DNA from: Streptococcus ratti FA-1 = DSM 20564 | GTDB lineage: Bacteria; Bacillota; Bacilli; Lactobacillales; Streptococcaceae | Direction: 5' to 3' | Assembly: GCF_000286075.1 (NCBI RefSeq) | Contig: NZ_AJTZ01000005.1 | Coordinates: 1,240,001 to 1,304,000 of the forward strand | Length of the DNA stretch: 64,000 bases | Shown: in pieces, positions 18,257 through 27,961 of the stretch | Numbering within the stretch: the stretch's first letter is position 1 | Layout: every line of letters begins with the position of its first letter | Position numbers and translations under genes: made by a program | The notes under the pieces: model-generated | The model's input: only the letters and a program-made list of their open reading frames with translations | Told to the model about the DNA's origin: nothing | The model's database searches: none

Positions 18257-19385
18257 AATTTATTTTGGTCTTCAGGAAACCACTGATTTTTTCCACAGCA
18301 AAAGGCAGTGCTTCTTCCTTAGGGCTCATCTTAGGATGATGAAGTGCATAAGGCGTGTCAACCCCCAGCCAGAACATAACACCAGGAATTTTATTAAGCA
18401 GGTAGCCAAAGTCTTCGCCAGTCATCGCAGGCAGACAGTCAATCAAATGGACTCCGTCTGTATTTTCAAAATAAGCCATGAGATTTTGAGCCAACTTTGG
18501 ATCATTTTCGACTGGTAAATAGCCGCCTTGTTTTAATTGCACATCGACTTCCAAACCAAAAGAAGTTGCAATCCCTTGAGCCATCTCCTCTACTCGTTTT
18601 TGAATCAAGAGGCTCATATCCTGTGTCAATGTGCGGATGGTCCCGTGCAGGGTCGCAGTTTCAGCAATGACATTGTTGGTCGTTCCGGAGTGCATGGATC
18701 CAAAAGTAACAACACCGCCTTCAATTGGATCAACATTGCGACTGATAATTGTCTGCACTTGTGTAATAAAGTAAGAAGCAGCCACAAGGGCATCATTAGC
18801 CTCATGCGGAAAAGCCGCATGTCCGCCCTTACCCTTGAAAGTAATAAAAACCTCGCATGTTCCGGCAAACAAAGTTCCTGTATTGGTCGCAATATCTCCG
18901 ACCTTAAAATCAGGACGAACATGCAAACCATAAAATTCATCAGGCTGCCAATCTCCAAAAGCACCATCCTCATACATAAGCATGCCGCCGGCCTCATTTT
19001 CTTCTGCCGGCTGAAAGAGAAAGAGCAGATTGTTTTTGGGCTGAACTTGTACCATTTTATCAAGCAGACCCAGAGCAACAGTCATATGCATATCATGGCC
19101 GCAGGCATGCATACGTCCCTTATGCTGACTGGCAAAATCAAGCCCTGTCTCTTCAACAATAGGCAGAGCATCAATATCCGTACGCCAGCCAATCGTTTTC
19201 TCAGGTGCCCAGCCTTTTAAAAAGACCAAAATTCCAGTCCGCCAGGTACGCTGTTCGACAAAATCTTTCCCGGCAGTTATCTCACTAATCCGCTCAAGAA
19301 GATAGGCCTGCGTTTTAACTTCTTCCAGACCAATTTCCGGAATTTGATGCAATTCACGGCGAATTTTGATTAAATCTAAAGTCAT
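18255..19385 (-). CDS. N-acetyldiaminopimelate deacetylase (M20 amidohydrolase)
   Basis: 376 residues from [19 protein letters not shown]. Metal-binding motifs of the M20D family are present: [10 protein letters not shown] near residue 90 and PAEENEAGG near 130. Next to dapH on the same strand, it most likely removes the acetyl group from N-acetyl-LL-diaminopimelate in lysine and cell-wall synthesis. The frame stays open 22 codons further through a hairpin, but AAGGG lies 8 nt before this ATG. Without the neighbour it would be called a generic hippurate-hydrolase relative. Confidence 0.88.
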   Translation of the reverse strand: MTLDLIKIRRELHQIPEIGLEEVKTQAYLLERISEITAGKDFVEQRTWRTGILVFLKGWAPEKTIGWRTDIDALPIVEETGLDFASQHKGRMHACGHDMHMTVALGLLDKMVQVQPKNNLLFLFQPAEENEAGGMLMYEDGAFGDWQPDEFYGLHVRPDFKVGDIATNTGTLFAGTCEVFITFKGKGGHAAFPHEANDALVAASYFITQVQTIISRNVDPIEGGVVTFGSMHSGTTNNVIAETATLHGTIRTLTQDMSLLIQKRVEEMAQGIATSFGLEVDVQLKQGGYLPVENDPKLAQNLMAYFENTDGVHLIDCLPAMTGEDFGYLLNKIPGVMFWLGVDTPYALHHPKMSPKEEALPFAVEKISGFLKTKIN

Positions 19386-19403
19386 ATTCATTTCCCTTTT
19401 GTA

Positions 19404-19456
19404 AAAGAGAGTGGGACCAACAGTCATGATGGCTGTCCCACTCTCTTTCATTTTTT
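19404..19456. terminator. GTGGGAC/GTCCCAC hairpin between dapH and the deacetylase gene
   Basis: Arms AAAGAGAGTGGGAC and GTCCCACTCTCTTT, followed by TTTCATTTTTTC on the plus strand. On the minus strand it lies 19 nt before the deacetylase start, so it may attenuate read-through from dapH. Confidence 0.6.
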
Positions 19457-19572
19457 CTTTTTAGCACTTGCACCGCTGCTGACAACATTTTCTGCGTCTG
19501 TCTGACTATGAAAATCCAATCATCTTAGCAAGGGCAGAGTGTGGTAATACCATTAAAGACTGCATCTTAGGC

Positions 19573-20271
19573 CTAGAGATTGCGGAGGGCGTCTTCAAGA
19601 GCCGTTTTTTGCTGTGTTTTTTCATCAATTTCTTTGATGACACGCGCCGGTACACCAGCTACAACAACATTCTTAGGAACATCCTGAGTAACAATAGCTC
19701 CGGCTGCAACAACTGAACCGCTGCCGACTTGCACTCCTTCAATGATAACCGCATTGGCACCGACTAAAACATTATCTCCGATACGGACAGGATCTGCAGA
19801 AGCAGGCTCAATAACACCAGCAAGCACAGCGCCGGCTCCAATATGACTGTTTTTGCCAACAGTTGCACGTCCCCCAAGAATAGCCCCCATATCAATCATA
19901 GTGCCTTCACCAATTTCAGCACCGATATTGATAACAGCTCCCATCATGACTACGGCATTATCCTCAATCGTCACTTGGTCGCGGATGATAGCTCCTGGCT
20001 CGATACGTGCGTTGAGATGGCGTTTATCAAGCAATGGCACAGCTGAATTGCGACCGTCTTGCTCCACGACATAGTCTTTGTTCTCTGTCAGATTAGCCAA
20101 AAGCGGCTCAACATCTTTCCAATCCCCAAAGAGAGCATTCCCTAATTTGACAACAGAATCAGGAATAGCGCCGGCCAGCTGACCCTCAAAAGTTACCTTT
20201 ACATTGGTCTTCTTTTCCGCATTTCCAATAAAAGCAATAATTTCTTGCGCTGACATTTTTTGTGCAGTCAT
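19573..20271 (-). CDS. dapH: Tetrahydrodipicolinate N-acetyltransferase
   Basis: 232 residues, the usual DapH length. An N-terminal DapH domain is followed by left-handed beta-helix hexapeptide repeats ([34 protein letters not shown]). It acetylates tetrahydrodipicolinate in the acetylase branch of diaminopimelate/lysine synthesis. The ATG at 20269-20271 with GGAG upstream is preferred over a start 7 codons earlier. The promoter is an extended -10 (20308-20316). Confidence 0.94.
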   Translation of the reverse strand: MTAQKMSAQEIIAFIGNAEKKTNVKVTFEGQLAGAIPDSVVKLGNALFGDWKDVEPLLANLTENKDYVVEQDGRNSAVPLLDKRHLNARIEPGAIIRDQVTIEDNAVVMMGAVINIGAEIGEGTMIDMGAILGGRATVGKNSHIGAGAVLAGVIEPASADPVRIGDNVLVGANAVIIEGVQVGSGSVVAAGAIVTQDVPKNVVVAGVPARVIKEIDEKTQQKTALEDALRNL

Positions 20272-20307
20272 ATCTTTTATTCTCCAATTCAAAAATAGTT
20301 AATTATT

Positions 20308-20316
20308 ATTATAGCA
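20308..20316 (-). promoter_or_regulatory. dapH extended -10 promoter
   Basis: TGCTATAAT on the minus strand, about 37 nt before the start codon. Confidence 0.55.
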
Positions 20317-20339
20317 GAATCTTCTGAAATTTCTAGAGA

Positions 20340-20378
20340 CAAATAATAAAATGACCCAGTGCAGCTGCACAAGGTCAT
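20340..20378 (-). terminator. Terminator of the 20395-21336 gene
   Basis: ATGACC-TT-GTGCAGCTGCAC-TG-GGTCAT stem followed by TTTATTATTT on the minus strand. Confidence 0.8.
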
Positions 20379-20394
20379 GATATTCTATAACTTT

Positions 20395-21336
20395 TTACTG
20401 CTTGACTTCCGTAAAAATTAATTTTGCTGTGTCGCCAGAAACATCATACTGAGTATTATCAAAATTAGTCGTAATGATTTCACCCTCTTTAAGTTTTACA
20501 ACGACATCTGTGCTGCCAGGATTATAGTTTTGCTCTTTAGAACTGTCTGTATTCATATTGTATATAGAAATATCCCATCCTAAATTTTCAAATTCAGGAT
20601 CCATCGTTGCATTAGTATCTAACTTATAGGTTCCCGGTTTAATATCACGTCCAACTACATAGTTGCCAATTCCTAATTCATTGCTCATTTTAACGGTACT
20701 TGAAACAGCCGTAAATTTTACTTTTGAAATGTCAGTAAATTCTAAAGCATCACCTTCAAAAAGAATAACCCTAATTGTTGACGGATATTCAATGTTACCG
20801 CTATCCATAGCAGAACCCAACCAATTAATATAGAGACCGGAAAAAGTTGATGAGCGCTCTCCTGTTATATTTCCGCTGCCTCCCGTGATTTGCAAATCAT
20901 AAATTCCAGGCAAAACATCACCGTCTTTTCCAACTTTAATTTTATCAGTAATATAAAGTTCATCTGTGGACTTTGATTTTTTTGCCAAAGCATTTAAAAT
21001 TTCGAGACTTGTAAGTTTTTCTTTTTTGGAACTGTCTACCTTGACAGCAGAATCTTTAGGGGACTTGACAGCATCATTTAAAACAGCACTGTAGGTAGAT
21101 TGAGTGACAAGAACTATAACAAAAGAGATAACAGCAATTGCGACCGAGATTAGTGTTAAGATTTTTTTATTTTTACGATTTACAATTAAAGCAATAACCC
21201 CTAAAAAGAAAGCAATAATTGCTAACACTCCTGAGGCATTATTGATAAAAGGCATCCAAGATGTAGCTAGTCCTATTCCTCCAAAAACCAAAGCTAAAAT
21301 TGGCAAAACTTTTCTTTCTTCTTTCCGTGTTTTCAT
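20395..21336 (-). CDS. DUF4190-type membrane protein with repeated beta domains
   Basis: 313 residues, function unknown. After a charged N terminus come three hydrophobic segments (about 10-85). Two similar extracellular domains of about 85 residues follow, marked by VLPGIYDLQITGGSGNI and YVVGRDIKPGTYKLDTN. This 'PG-x-Y' beta module recurs in uncharacterised proteins of lactic acid bacteria. It is a single gene with an AAGGAG site and an AT-rich upstream region. The topology resembles the protein at 6447, with the two outer domains differing. Confidence 0.65.
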   Translation of the reverse strand: MKTRKEERKVLPILALVFGGIGLATSWMPFINNASGVLAIIAFFLGVIALIVNRKNKKILTLISVAIAVISFVIVLVTQSTYSAVLNDAVKSPKDSAVKVDSSKKEKLTSLEILNALAKKSKSTDELYITDKIKVGKDGDVLPGIYDLQITGGSGNITGERSSTFSGLYINWLGSAMDSGNIEYPSTIRVILFEGDALEFTDISKVKFTAVSSTVKMSNELGIGNYVVGRDIKPGTYKLDTNATMDPEFENLGWDISIYNMNTDSSKEQNYNPGSTDVVVKLKEGEIITTNFDNTQYDVSGDTAKLIFTEVKQ

Positions 21337-21480
21337 CTCTTAATACTCCTTATATTTTATTAGTCCTCAATTTCAACTTTTTATTGCGTGAGAATTGATT
21401 GTTTCCTAGTCTACATCTTTACCATTTAAGTAAAATTAGTTTGTATTATATATCTTCCTGATAAAATTATTTTAAAAAAT

Positions 21481-21972
21481 TTATTGCTGCAACCCTTGAG
21501 ACATTTGATTTACAAATTCTTTTAGCTTATCACGATAATCTTTTAAAAATTGTACCAAATCTTTTTTTCCAATAATCATAGCTTTTTTCATTGATCCATA
21601 TTGCTTTTTTTGTTCTTTAACACTATCCACTACCCCTTGTCTTATTGACTTGTAAGTTTCGGCATCTCCCAATCCATATTGCGTTACAACTGCTTCATAG
21701 TTTGTAATATATTCATTTACAATAAATTGATACATTGTTAGATAATCTTCATAGGTCTTAATTTTTTCAATGGTTGAGTCTGAACTATCTTTCGGTCTAA
21801 ATTTATTCTTTGATTTCTTACTGAGACTTTCTATTTGTGACTTAGCCGAAGGGGTATTCACTGCTGTCTTGCTGGAAACATCTCCATAAACAGATTGAGA
21901 CAGTAATGCCATCACTAAGCTTACAACCAAAATAGCTCCTTTAACAATCATTGAATAATTTTTCTTTCCCAT
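21481..21972 (-). CDS. Secreted protein of unknown function
   Basis: 163 residues, not recognised. A clear export signal (MGKKNYSMIVKGAILVVSLVMALLSQSV, likely cut near residue 30) leaves a mature part of about 130 residues. That part is Lys/Gln-rich, probably all-helical, with no Cys. It lacks LPxTG and lipobox, so it should be released or loosely bound. It is monocistronic. Its promoter has a TA dinucleotide tract as spacer (22010-22038), which may make expression switchable. Codon use is AT-rich. Confidence 0.65.
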   Translation of the reverse strand: MGKKNYSMIVKGAILVVSLVMALLSQSVYGDVSSKTAVNTPSAKSQIESLSKKSKNKFRPKDSSDSTIEKIKTYEDYLTMYQFIVNEYITNYEAVVTQYGLGDAETYKSIRQGVVDSVKEQKKQYGSMKKAMIIGKKDLVQFLKDYRDKLKEFVNQMSQGLQQ

Positions 21973-22009
21973 AACCTCATCCCCCTATTTTGAAAATCTT
22001 TACAAAACT

Positions 22010-22038
22010 ATTATATATATATATATATATAATGTCAA
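22010..22038 (-). promoter_or_regulatory. Promoter with TA-repeat spacer
   Basis: -35 TTGACA (22033-22038) and -10 TATAAT (22010-22015) separated by exactly 17 nt (22016-22032), almost all TA dinucleotides; ten TA units run 22012-22031. One unit more or less would give 19 or 15 nt. Confidence 0.75.
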
Positions 22039-22065
22039 TGATGTAACAAATTATTCACGCGCAAA

Positions 22066-22094
22066 ATAAAAAACCTCCTGACGAGGTCTTTTTT
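22066..22094 (-). terminator. Sorbitol operon terminator
   Basis: ACCTC-GTCAG-GAGGT followed by TTTTTATTTTG on the minus strand, about 75 nt after the srlB stop. Confidence 0.8.
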
Positions 22095-22159
22095 AGTGTT
22101 TGATAACAGTTTTTCCCCTTTTTCAACACAAGGTTTGATTGTTGTCGAACTTTTTATAC

Positions 22160-22525
22160 TTAACTGAAAAGCTGAATGACTGATCCGATTCCCAGAACTG
22201 CGGGTTTAGCTGCCTGAACGTGGAGGGTTCCCGGAAGCGAACCTTCATTTGAACCGTCAAAAGAGATGGTAATATGCCCTAGGTTTTTTAAATTTTTCTC
22301 GACGACAGCACCAACTGCGGTAATTGGAAATTCCTGATTATCAATCAGCAGTCTGCCACCTTTTGTTATGGTTCCTGATAACTTTTTATTGTCAATCTTG
22401 TAGCAGTATTCCGCCAAATCTTCCGGAGCTTCTTCTCCGAAAAGAATCAGCATATTGGCATCCTTAATCATACCAGCTGCTTCTGGGCCAACTTTAAGGA
22501 CCCTAGCTTCAAAAATTTTAGTCAT
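22160..22525 (-). CDS. srlB: PTS glucitol/sorbitol EIIA
   Basis: 121 residues, the usual length of EIIA-Gut. It passes phosphate from HPr to the sorbitol-specific EIIB. Family features are visible over the whole length (FGEEAPEDLAEYCYKID; GTLHVQAAKP at the C-terminal end). Last gene of the sorbitol operon, 35 nt after srlE, with a good ribosome binding site (AGGAAGTGAG). Confidence 0.93.
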   Translation of the reverse strand: MTKIFEARVLKVGPEAAGMIKDANMLILFGEEAPEDLAEYCYKIDNKKLSGTITKGGRLLIDNQEFPITAVGAVVEKNLKNLGHITISFDGSNEGSLPGTLHVQAAKPAVLGIGSVIQLFS

Positions 22526-22560
22526 TTTCTCACTTCCTTTTTAATGCTATTATACTCTTT

Positions 22561-23565
22561 TTAGTGATATAAACCAAAGCTTGCCAGCCATGCTACAATG
22601 ACTCTTGGTACACCGTTTAAGAAACGTGAATAAAGCACAGATGGTACACCAACTTCCACTGTTTCAGCATTAGCTTCTGATAAACCTAAAGCGACAGGAA
22701 TAAAGTCACAGCCATTTTGAGTATTGATGGCAAACAATGCCGGAAGGGCCATTTGCGGCGGAATGGTTCCTTTACCAATTTCAACGCCGATAAGGGTTCC
22801 GATGATTTGTGAAATAACAGCCCCTGGTCCAAGCAGCGGTGATAAGAAAGGAAGCGAGCAAATAAAACCAATGAGTATCAGCCCCCAAATATTGCCAGCC
22901 AGCGGAATCATCAGTTTAGCAATCCAATTGCCAACACCAGAACCTTGGATAAAACCGATTAACAGTGATACAAAGGCCATAAAAGGCAGAATGGTATTCA
23001 GCATGGTTTGAATGGCATCACGCGCTGCCTGATTGAAGACAGCAACTACTTTACCGGCTCCCATACCGATACGGGCAATAAAGCTGCTTTCAGCACGTTG
23101 CTCTGTAATTTTCTTACTGGTATCGTAACCTTCAGTCTTAGCTTCTGTTTCTGCTGGCTGCAGCTCTGCCTGAACAGCTCTTCCTTGGGGAGTTTTGGCA
23201 GCACTGATTTGTTCAGGGCCTACGGCTGATACATAAATATCTTCTGTAATGTATTGTGCCAGGGGGCCGCTTTTCCCAGTCGCTACAATATTAATGGTCG
23301 GTATGCCTTTTTTAGGATAGATACCGCAGCGAAGAGTGCCGCCGCAATCCACAATAGCCAGGGCAATTTCTTCATCCGGGATGGACGTTTTAAAGCCGTT
23401 AACAGCTTCCATACCAGTCAATTCAGCAATTTTATCAACGATTTCCGGCTTTTCACCGCCGCCTGTGATATAAATAAACTTATGCTTTTCCTCTGTCGGT
23501 GTGATGGTCAGCGGTCCTCCAAAACCGCCGTTTCCTTTTACAACTGTAATACTTTTGTATGTCAT
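22561..23565 (-). CDS. srlE: PTS glucitol/sorbitol EIIBC
   Basis: 334 residues from [19 protein letters not shown]. The N-terminal EIIB domain (about 1-120, phosphorylated Cys in the DCGGTLRCG segment) is followed by a linker and a C-terminal membrane part of about five segments. It works with SrlA (EIIC) in uptake and phosphorylation of sorbitol. A TTG six codons earlier is in frame but this ATG matches the family start. Lies 96 nt downstream of srlA. Confidence 0.93.
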   Translation of the reverse strand: MTYKSITVVKGNGGFGGPLTITPTEEKHKFIYITGGGEKPEIVDKIAELTGMEAVNGFKTSIPDEEIALAIVDCGGTLRCGIYPKKGIPTINIVATGKSGPLAQYITEDIYVSAVGPEQISAAKTPQGRAVQAELQPAETEAKTEGYDTSKKITEQRAESSFIARIGMGAGKVVAVFNQAARDAIQTMLNTILPFMAFVSLLIGFIQGSGVGNWIAKLMIPLAGNIWGLILIGFICSLPFLSPLLGPGAVISQIIGTLIGVEIGKGTIPPQMALPALFAINTQNGCDFIPVALGLSEANAETVEVGVPSVLYSRFLNGVPRVIVAWLASFGLYH

Positions 23566-23661
23566 AATGCTTCTCTCTTTCAATTCATTAAGCTTGATTA
23601 ATCTTTCGGCGCAGCTCCTTACATTTATCTAAGTCCAAAGTTAAAAAGTCTGTCCCATAAA

Positions 23662-24204
23662 TTAATCAAGAGTTTTGCTTAAAGTTACTCCCTGCTGTTT
23701 GCAGACCCAGGCGGTTGTGAGGTCAGTTACCCAGCCGCCTATAAAGTTCATAATCAGACCAACCAGTAAATAGCGGATAGCTAAATCCATTTGACTGAGG
23801 CCCAATGTCTTGATACCTGAGGCGATTCCCATCCAGACAAATAATTCGCTTGGATTAATGTGAGGGAAGACCCCATTTGAGGTATGGCAGAATTGCATTT
23901 GTGATGCTATATAGCTCGGTTTATAATATTCCGGCATGAAACGACCCATGCTAATTGCCATTGGATTACCCAACATAAAAGCTGAAATAAAAGGCAGAAT
24001 CATATAGCGGCTGACTGGATTTTTAGCAGAAATCTGAGCCAGTCTGTTGACGCGTTCTTCTCCCAGCAAAGCAATGAGTGCGTTCATAGCTACCAACAGC
24101 ATTAGGACCACAGGAACAATCCCTGTCATCCAGCTGATAAAATTATCACCGCCGGTTTGAAACAGCTTCATGAAACCTTCAGCAAATTTTGTAATATACT
24201 TCAT
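23662..24204 (-). CDS. srlA: PTS glucitol/sorbitol EIIC
   Basis: 180 residues with about four membrane segments and the family stretch GNPMAISMGRFMPEYYKPSYIA. It forms the sorbitol channel with the EIIBC protein. ATG behind AAGGAG. The upstream neighbour gutM is 574 nt away, a gap filled entirely by the modular repeat array; elsewhere gutM and srlA are close together. Confidence 0.93.
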   Translation of the reverse strand: MKYITKFAEGFMKLFQTGGDNFISWMTGIVPVVLMLLVAMNALIALLGEERVNRLAQISAKNPVSRYMILPFISAFMLGNPMAISMGRFMPEYYKPSYIASQMQFCHTSNGVFPHINPSELFVWMGIASGIKTLGLSQMDLAIRYLLVGLIMNFIGGWVTDLTTAWVCKQQGVTLSKTLD

Positions 24205-24219
24205 AACAAACTCCTTATA

Positions 24220-24781
24220 TTAAGATACTAAGGGCGTGAAGAAAGCGAGAAGAAAATAGGAGACTAACGCCAGGCGCTTTTGCGCATCAGGCAGGCTATC
24301 TTTTTCTCGACGCTTTTAGCCCGTGTTCAATTATTAAGATACGGCAGAGGATTGTTATCTAAGTGCTTCTCACTTGATAACAAACGCCAATCACCATAGT
24401 GAATTGGCTACCTCTCCCGCTAACTTCGTTTGGTTAGTAAGATCGACTAACCAAACGAAGTGTCGCAAAGGGCGTGAAGAAAGCGAGAAGAAAATAGGAG
24501 ACTAACGCTAGGCGCTTTGCGCATCAGGCAGGCTATCTTTTTCTCGACGCTTTTAGCCCGTGTTCAATTATTAAGATACTAAGACGTCAGCGACACAAAG
24601 CAAAATAAGCGGTAAGTCAGAAATATGAGATTTCGTTGACGCACCCTCGTCAGGACGACTAGAACTCTCAATGCCTGCAAGGCGCAGAGAGTTCAGACGT
24701 CTACGACGAATTTAAAACCAAGAGGCTCAGGACTCTAGGAGAAGCTATCTTTTTGCACAGGGTCGTAGCCGTGTTCAGTTA
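24220..24781. repeat. Array of three modular intergenic repeats
   Basis: Three head-to-tail units, each starting TTAAGATAC and ending GTGTTCA(A/G)TTA: 24220-24333, 24334-24570 and 24571-24781. The first unit and the second half of the second share about 110 nearly identical bases. The third matches 30580-30764 over 185 bp with one mismatch seen. Internal inverted repeats: ACTTCGTTTGGTTAGT (24423-24438 with 24446-24461), and GAACTCTC/GAGAGTTC (24662-24669 with 24687-24694). No coding capacity. The array fills the whole gutM-srlA gap: its last three bases are the gutM stop and its first base stands 3 nt from the srlA Shine-Dalgarno. Family name unknown to me. Confidence 0.85.
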
Positions 24782-25258
24782 TGATTTTTTAAATTGCAGC
24801 TTAAGACGAGCCAAGAGCAGTTTGGCATGCAGGCCGACATCAACCAAAGGCGCAGCCTTGGGCACATCTTTGTAAACACCAGCCTCTGTTCTTAAAAAGA
24901 CTTCCCTAGCATCTTCAATAGCTGTCTGCAGCAGCTTATTTTCCTGACGAACTAGAGGATTATAGCTGTCAAAATAATGGATATCCTTCCCGATATAGGC
25001 TGGCATTTTTTTGAAACGGGCGGCTACTGTCACACCCTGCATTTTTCGAGCATCTAAAACTCGGCCTTCCTTATCAAGAGCAAACATAACAATCGTTCCT
25101 GATTTCACCTTGCCGGCTCTGCGGCCTATGGCTACGCGGCCCTGACGCCTCAAGACTGCATAAACTTGATTGAAATGCTTAATCTGTCTCAAGCCAAACA
25201 TAATCTGCAAAGCATAGGCAGCAAGCACTAAGCTTCCTAAAACAATCATAGCATTCAT
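24779..25258 (-). CDS. gutM: Glucitol operon activator GutM
   Basis: 159 residues. One N-terminal hydrophobic helix (AMIVLGSLVLAAYALQIMFGL) is followed by a soluble domain with GRRAGKVKSGTIVMFALD, as in GutM/SrlM. It is an accessory activator of sorbitol operons. Its ATG overlaps the stop of the regulator gene (TAATG), so translation is coupled. Its TAA stop coincides with the end of the repeat array. Confidence 0.9.
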   Translation of the reverse strand: MNAMIVLGSLVLAAYALQIMFGLRQIKHFNQVYAVLRRQGRVAIGRRAGKVKSGTIVMFALDKEGRVLDARKMQGVTVAARFKKMPAYIGKDIHYFDSYNPLVRQENKLLQTAIEDAREVFLRTEAGVYKDVPKAAPLVDVGLHAKLLLARLKLQFKKS

Positions 25259-27123
25259 TAAAAAATTCCTTTCTGTCTGGTTAAAGCAATAAAATCCGCT
25301 TCAGTCTTTACCTTTCTCAGCTCCTCTTTCAGTTCATCATCGCCGGCAATTCTGAAAATATCGTCATAGAGTTCCAGCAATTCGCTTTCCATGTGAGGCT
25401 CAATTTCTTGGGGAATGGCTACCAAAAAGATAAACTCCATCATCTCATTTTTAAGAGCAAGACCCTTTTCCAGCAGACCAAGCATCAAAATCGTTTTCCC
25501 CTGCAGCTGATTCACCGTGTGAGGAAAGGCGATGCCGCTGCCAAAGACCGTTGATTGTTTTTCTTCCCGTTCCAAAATACGCCGGCCAAAATCACCATCT
25601 ACTAATTTTTTGTCCTCCAAAAGGTCTGTCATTTGCCTCAAATAATCTTTATAGTTTGCAGATTTTGACAGTCTGACAAACTGCAGATTAATCGTTTTGA
25701 GTTCTTTTTGATGATAGTGCTTGAGTCGCTGCCATTCTTCGCGCAGCCATTGGTCATTAAATAAATTGGTAATATGGATAACAGGAGATTTCAGCTTATC
25801 GAATTTCAGCGGAATTGTTGTAAATATGGCAAAATAGTCATCATCTGCCCTCGGATTAAAACCTTCTTCCGAATACTGAACAATTTCAATGTCATGCCCC
25901 AGAACCCGTATCAGCTGCCGATAAATCATGTTAGCTGTTCCTCTGCCTGTCGTACAGACAACGGCAATTTTGCGTTTCTGCCCATCTGAAACCAACTCAT
26001 TTTCGTGTAAAATCATCTCAAAATAAAGAGCCAGATAGCTCATCTCTGATTGTTCCATCTGATAGCCAAAATAGCCTTTCAGCTCTTCGCCGGCAACCTT
26101 AGCCATTTCAAAAGCTAAAGGGTATTTCTGCTGGATTTCCCCATGAAAAATATCATTAATCTGAACACGGAAAATCAGCCGATTAATCAGAAATCTGAGA
26201 TGTGTATGGATTTCAGCAAACAAGCGTTCTTCATCAAAAGTAAGCAGTAGTGTCTCCTTAATACGCTTGACCAAGCGGTGATAGAGAGTCTGTAAATCTT
26301 TGATTTGCGTCTGCGCATAGGTTAAGCCGTCAATAAACTGTGTATTCAGCGGAAATACCAGAAAATCTTGTTCATACTGGCTCAGTGAAATCTGGTAGAC
26401 CATTTCAATATGATAAACCAGCGCTTCTGCAAAGGACGACTGTTTAACGCCGTTTGTATAATACTTGATAAAATCTTCCAGCGGCTTTCCCCGCTTGATG
26501 CGCGCTATCGTGATGGAAATAACCTTGGTCAGCAGTTCCTGTGTTTTTCTGGGAATTCTAAATTCCGTATATAAGTTTTCCAAAAAACGCAGCGTTTCAT
26601 CAGTCAGCGTATCTGAATCAAAATAAGAATAGACATAGTGGATATAAAAGAGCCGCAGATTTAATTCCTCACCAACAATCTCCAAACCGTGATTAGGCTT
26701 ACCTATAATAGTAATGTTATAGGCGCTGGCTAAATTTTTAACCTGTTTTAAATCCTTATTGATCGTTGTGCGGCTGACACCGATGGATTCGGCCAAGTCA
26801 TCAATAAGAAGCGGCGAGGTACTCTGTATTAACTGTTTAATCAGGTAAGAACAGCGCTTGCTGGCAGAATTGAAGTCACTTTCTTTTCTGAGACTTCCCG
26901 CCATAATATCCTCAAGTCTGGCATAATCATAAACTTCAAGAAAGAGCCGATTGTCTTTCTGCCTAATTTGAACATCAGCGTCTAATAGATCATTAAGCTG
27001 CTCAATACTCTTTTGCAAGGTGTGCATGCTGACATTAAGATCAGTCCGCAGATCTTCTAAAGTAACGCTGTGCTGTGCTGCTAGGGTATCTAAGATGCGA
27101 TACCAACGATTAACTAATGCCAC
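25258..27123 (-). CDS. PRD-type transcriptional regulator of sorbitol use
   Basis: 621 residues in the MtlR/LicR-type order: N-terminal helix-turn-helix regions (about 1-120), two PRDs (about 180-395) with conserved His, an EIIB-like domain (VVCTTGRGTANM, about 408-420) and a C-terminal EIIA-like domain (GSGIAFPH). Such regulators activate sugar operons and are tuned by PTS phosphorylation. It lies between sorD and gutM, the position of the sorbitol regulator in S. mutans. The start is GTG at 27121-27123, with an in-frame stop two codons upstream. Confidence 0.9.
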   Translation of the reverse strand: MALVNRWYRILDTLAAQHSVTLEDLRTDLNVSMHTLQKSIEQLNDLLDADVQIRQKDNRLFLEVYDYARLEDIMAGSLRKESDFNSASKRCSYLIKQLIQSTSPLLIDDLAESIGVSRTTINKDLKQVKNLASAYNITIIGKPNHGLEIVGEELNLRLFYIHYVYSYFDSDTLTDETLRFLENLYTEFRIPRKTQELLTKVISITIARIKRGKPLEDFIKYYTNGVKQSSFAEALVYHIEMVYQISLSQYEQDFLVFPLNTQFIDGLTYAQTQIKDLQTLYHRLVKRIKETLLLTFDEERLFAEIHTHLRFLINRLIFRVQINDIFHGEIQQKYPLAFEMAKVAGEELKGYFGYQMEQSEMSYLALYFEMILHENELVSDGQKRKIAVVCTTGRGTANMIYRQLIRVLGHDIEIVQYSEEGFNPRADDDYFAIFTTIPLKFDKLKSPVIHITNLFNDQWLREEWQRLKHYHQKELKTINLQFVRLSKSANYKDYLRQMTDLLEDKKLVDGDFGRRILEREEKQSTVFGSGIAFPHTVNQLQGKTILMLGLLEKGLALKNEMMEFIFLVAIPQEIEPHMESELLELYDDIFRIAGDDELKEELRKVKTEADFIALTRQKGIF

Positions 27124-27144
27124 CTTTCACCATCCTATAATTTT

Positions 27145-27945
27145 TTATCCGCGTGTCTTACCTCCAGCCACATTAATCGTCACGCCAGTAATATAACTTG
27201 AGCGCTGTGAAAGAAGATAAGCCACAAGATCAGCAACTTCGCTCAGTTTACCGCTGCGGCCAAGCGGGGTAGTGCTTGTAGAGGCATAACCTGTACGAAT
27301 ATCCTCAACCGTTTTGCCTCTAGTATAGCCGAGCGCTTCCTCATAAGCAAGCGTTCTTAAACCCGTCGCTTCCATAATACCAGGCGCTACTCCGACAACA
27401 CGAATATTGTGTTTGCCCAATTCTTTAGCCCATGAACGGGTGTAGCTGTAAACTGCAGCCTTAGTCGCTGCATAAGCACTCTGACCTTCAGAGCCTTCAA
27501 GTCCTGCTTCTGAAGCCATATTGATGATGACCCCTTCCTTCTTATCAACAAGCACCCGGCCAACAGCCTGACTGACCAGATACAATCCCTTTTGATTGAT
27601 GCTGGTAATCTTATCAAAAACAACGTCATCCAGTTCGTACTTGCCATGAGGATCTTTAGGATCAATTAAAAGCCGCGGGATGTTGATGCCTGCATTATTG
27701 ACAGCAGCATCAATGGTTCCAAATCTCTCAATCGTTGCTGCCACAGCAGCTTCTACCTGTTTGCGGGAAGTAACATCTACCTTTTGAAACAAAAGATTGT
27801 CATCTTTAAGGTCATTGTCTGCAAGATCAAAATTTGCAACATTGACATCTAATGCGAGCAGTTCTTCGATAATGGCCCGGCCAATCCCAGATGAAGCTCC
27901 TGTGACAACAACTGTTTTACCTGCAATATTTAACCAATCTGCCAT
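27145..27945 (-). CDS. srlD: Sorbitol-6-phosphate 2-dehydrogenase
   Basis: 266 residues, short-chain dehydrogenase with TGASSGIGRA at the N terminus, NNAG, and the catalytic YAATK. It oxidises sorbitol 6-phosphate to fructose 6-phosphate with NAD+. It is the first gene of the sorbitol operon, 21 nt ahead of the regulator. Its product enters glycolysis beside Pgi, encoded just upstream. ATG behind AAAGGAG. Confidence 0.93.
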   Translation of the reverse strand: MADWLNIAGKTVVVTGASSGIGRAIIEELLALDVNVANFDLADNDLKDDNLLFQKVDVTSRKQVEAAVAATIERFGTIDAAVNNAGINIPRLLIDPKDPHGKYELDDVVFDKITSINQKGLYLVSQAVGRVLVDKKEGVIINMASEAGLEGSEGQSAYAATKAAVYSYTRSWAKELGKHNIRVVGVAPGIMEATGLRTLAYEEALGYTRGKTVEDIRTGYASTSTTPLGRSGKLSEVADLVAYLLSQRSSYITGVTINVAGGKTRG

Positions 27946-27961
27946 TCTTTGTGACTCCTTT

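Noticed and set aside
19386..19451. N-terminal extension of the deacetylase by 22 residues
   Set aside because: The extra codons are made of a GTGGGAC/GTCCCAC hairpin; a ribosome binding site and the family N terminus support the ATG at 19383-19385.
24220..24781. tRNA, riboswitch or CRISPR array in the repeat-filled gap
   Set aside because: Units are of unequal length, lack constant-length spacers and show no cloverleaf or known riboswitch core; a modular intergenic repeat fits better.
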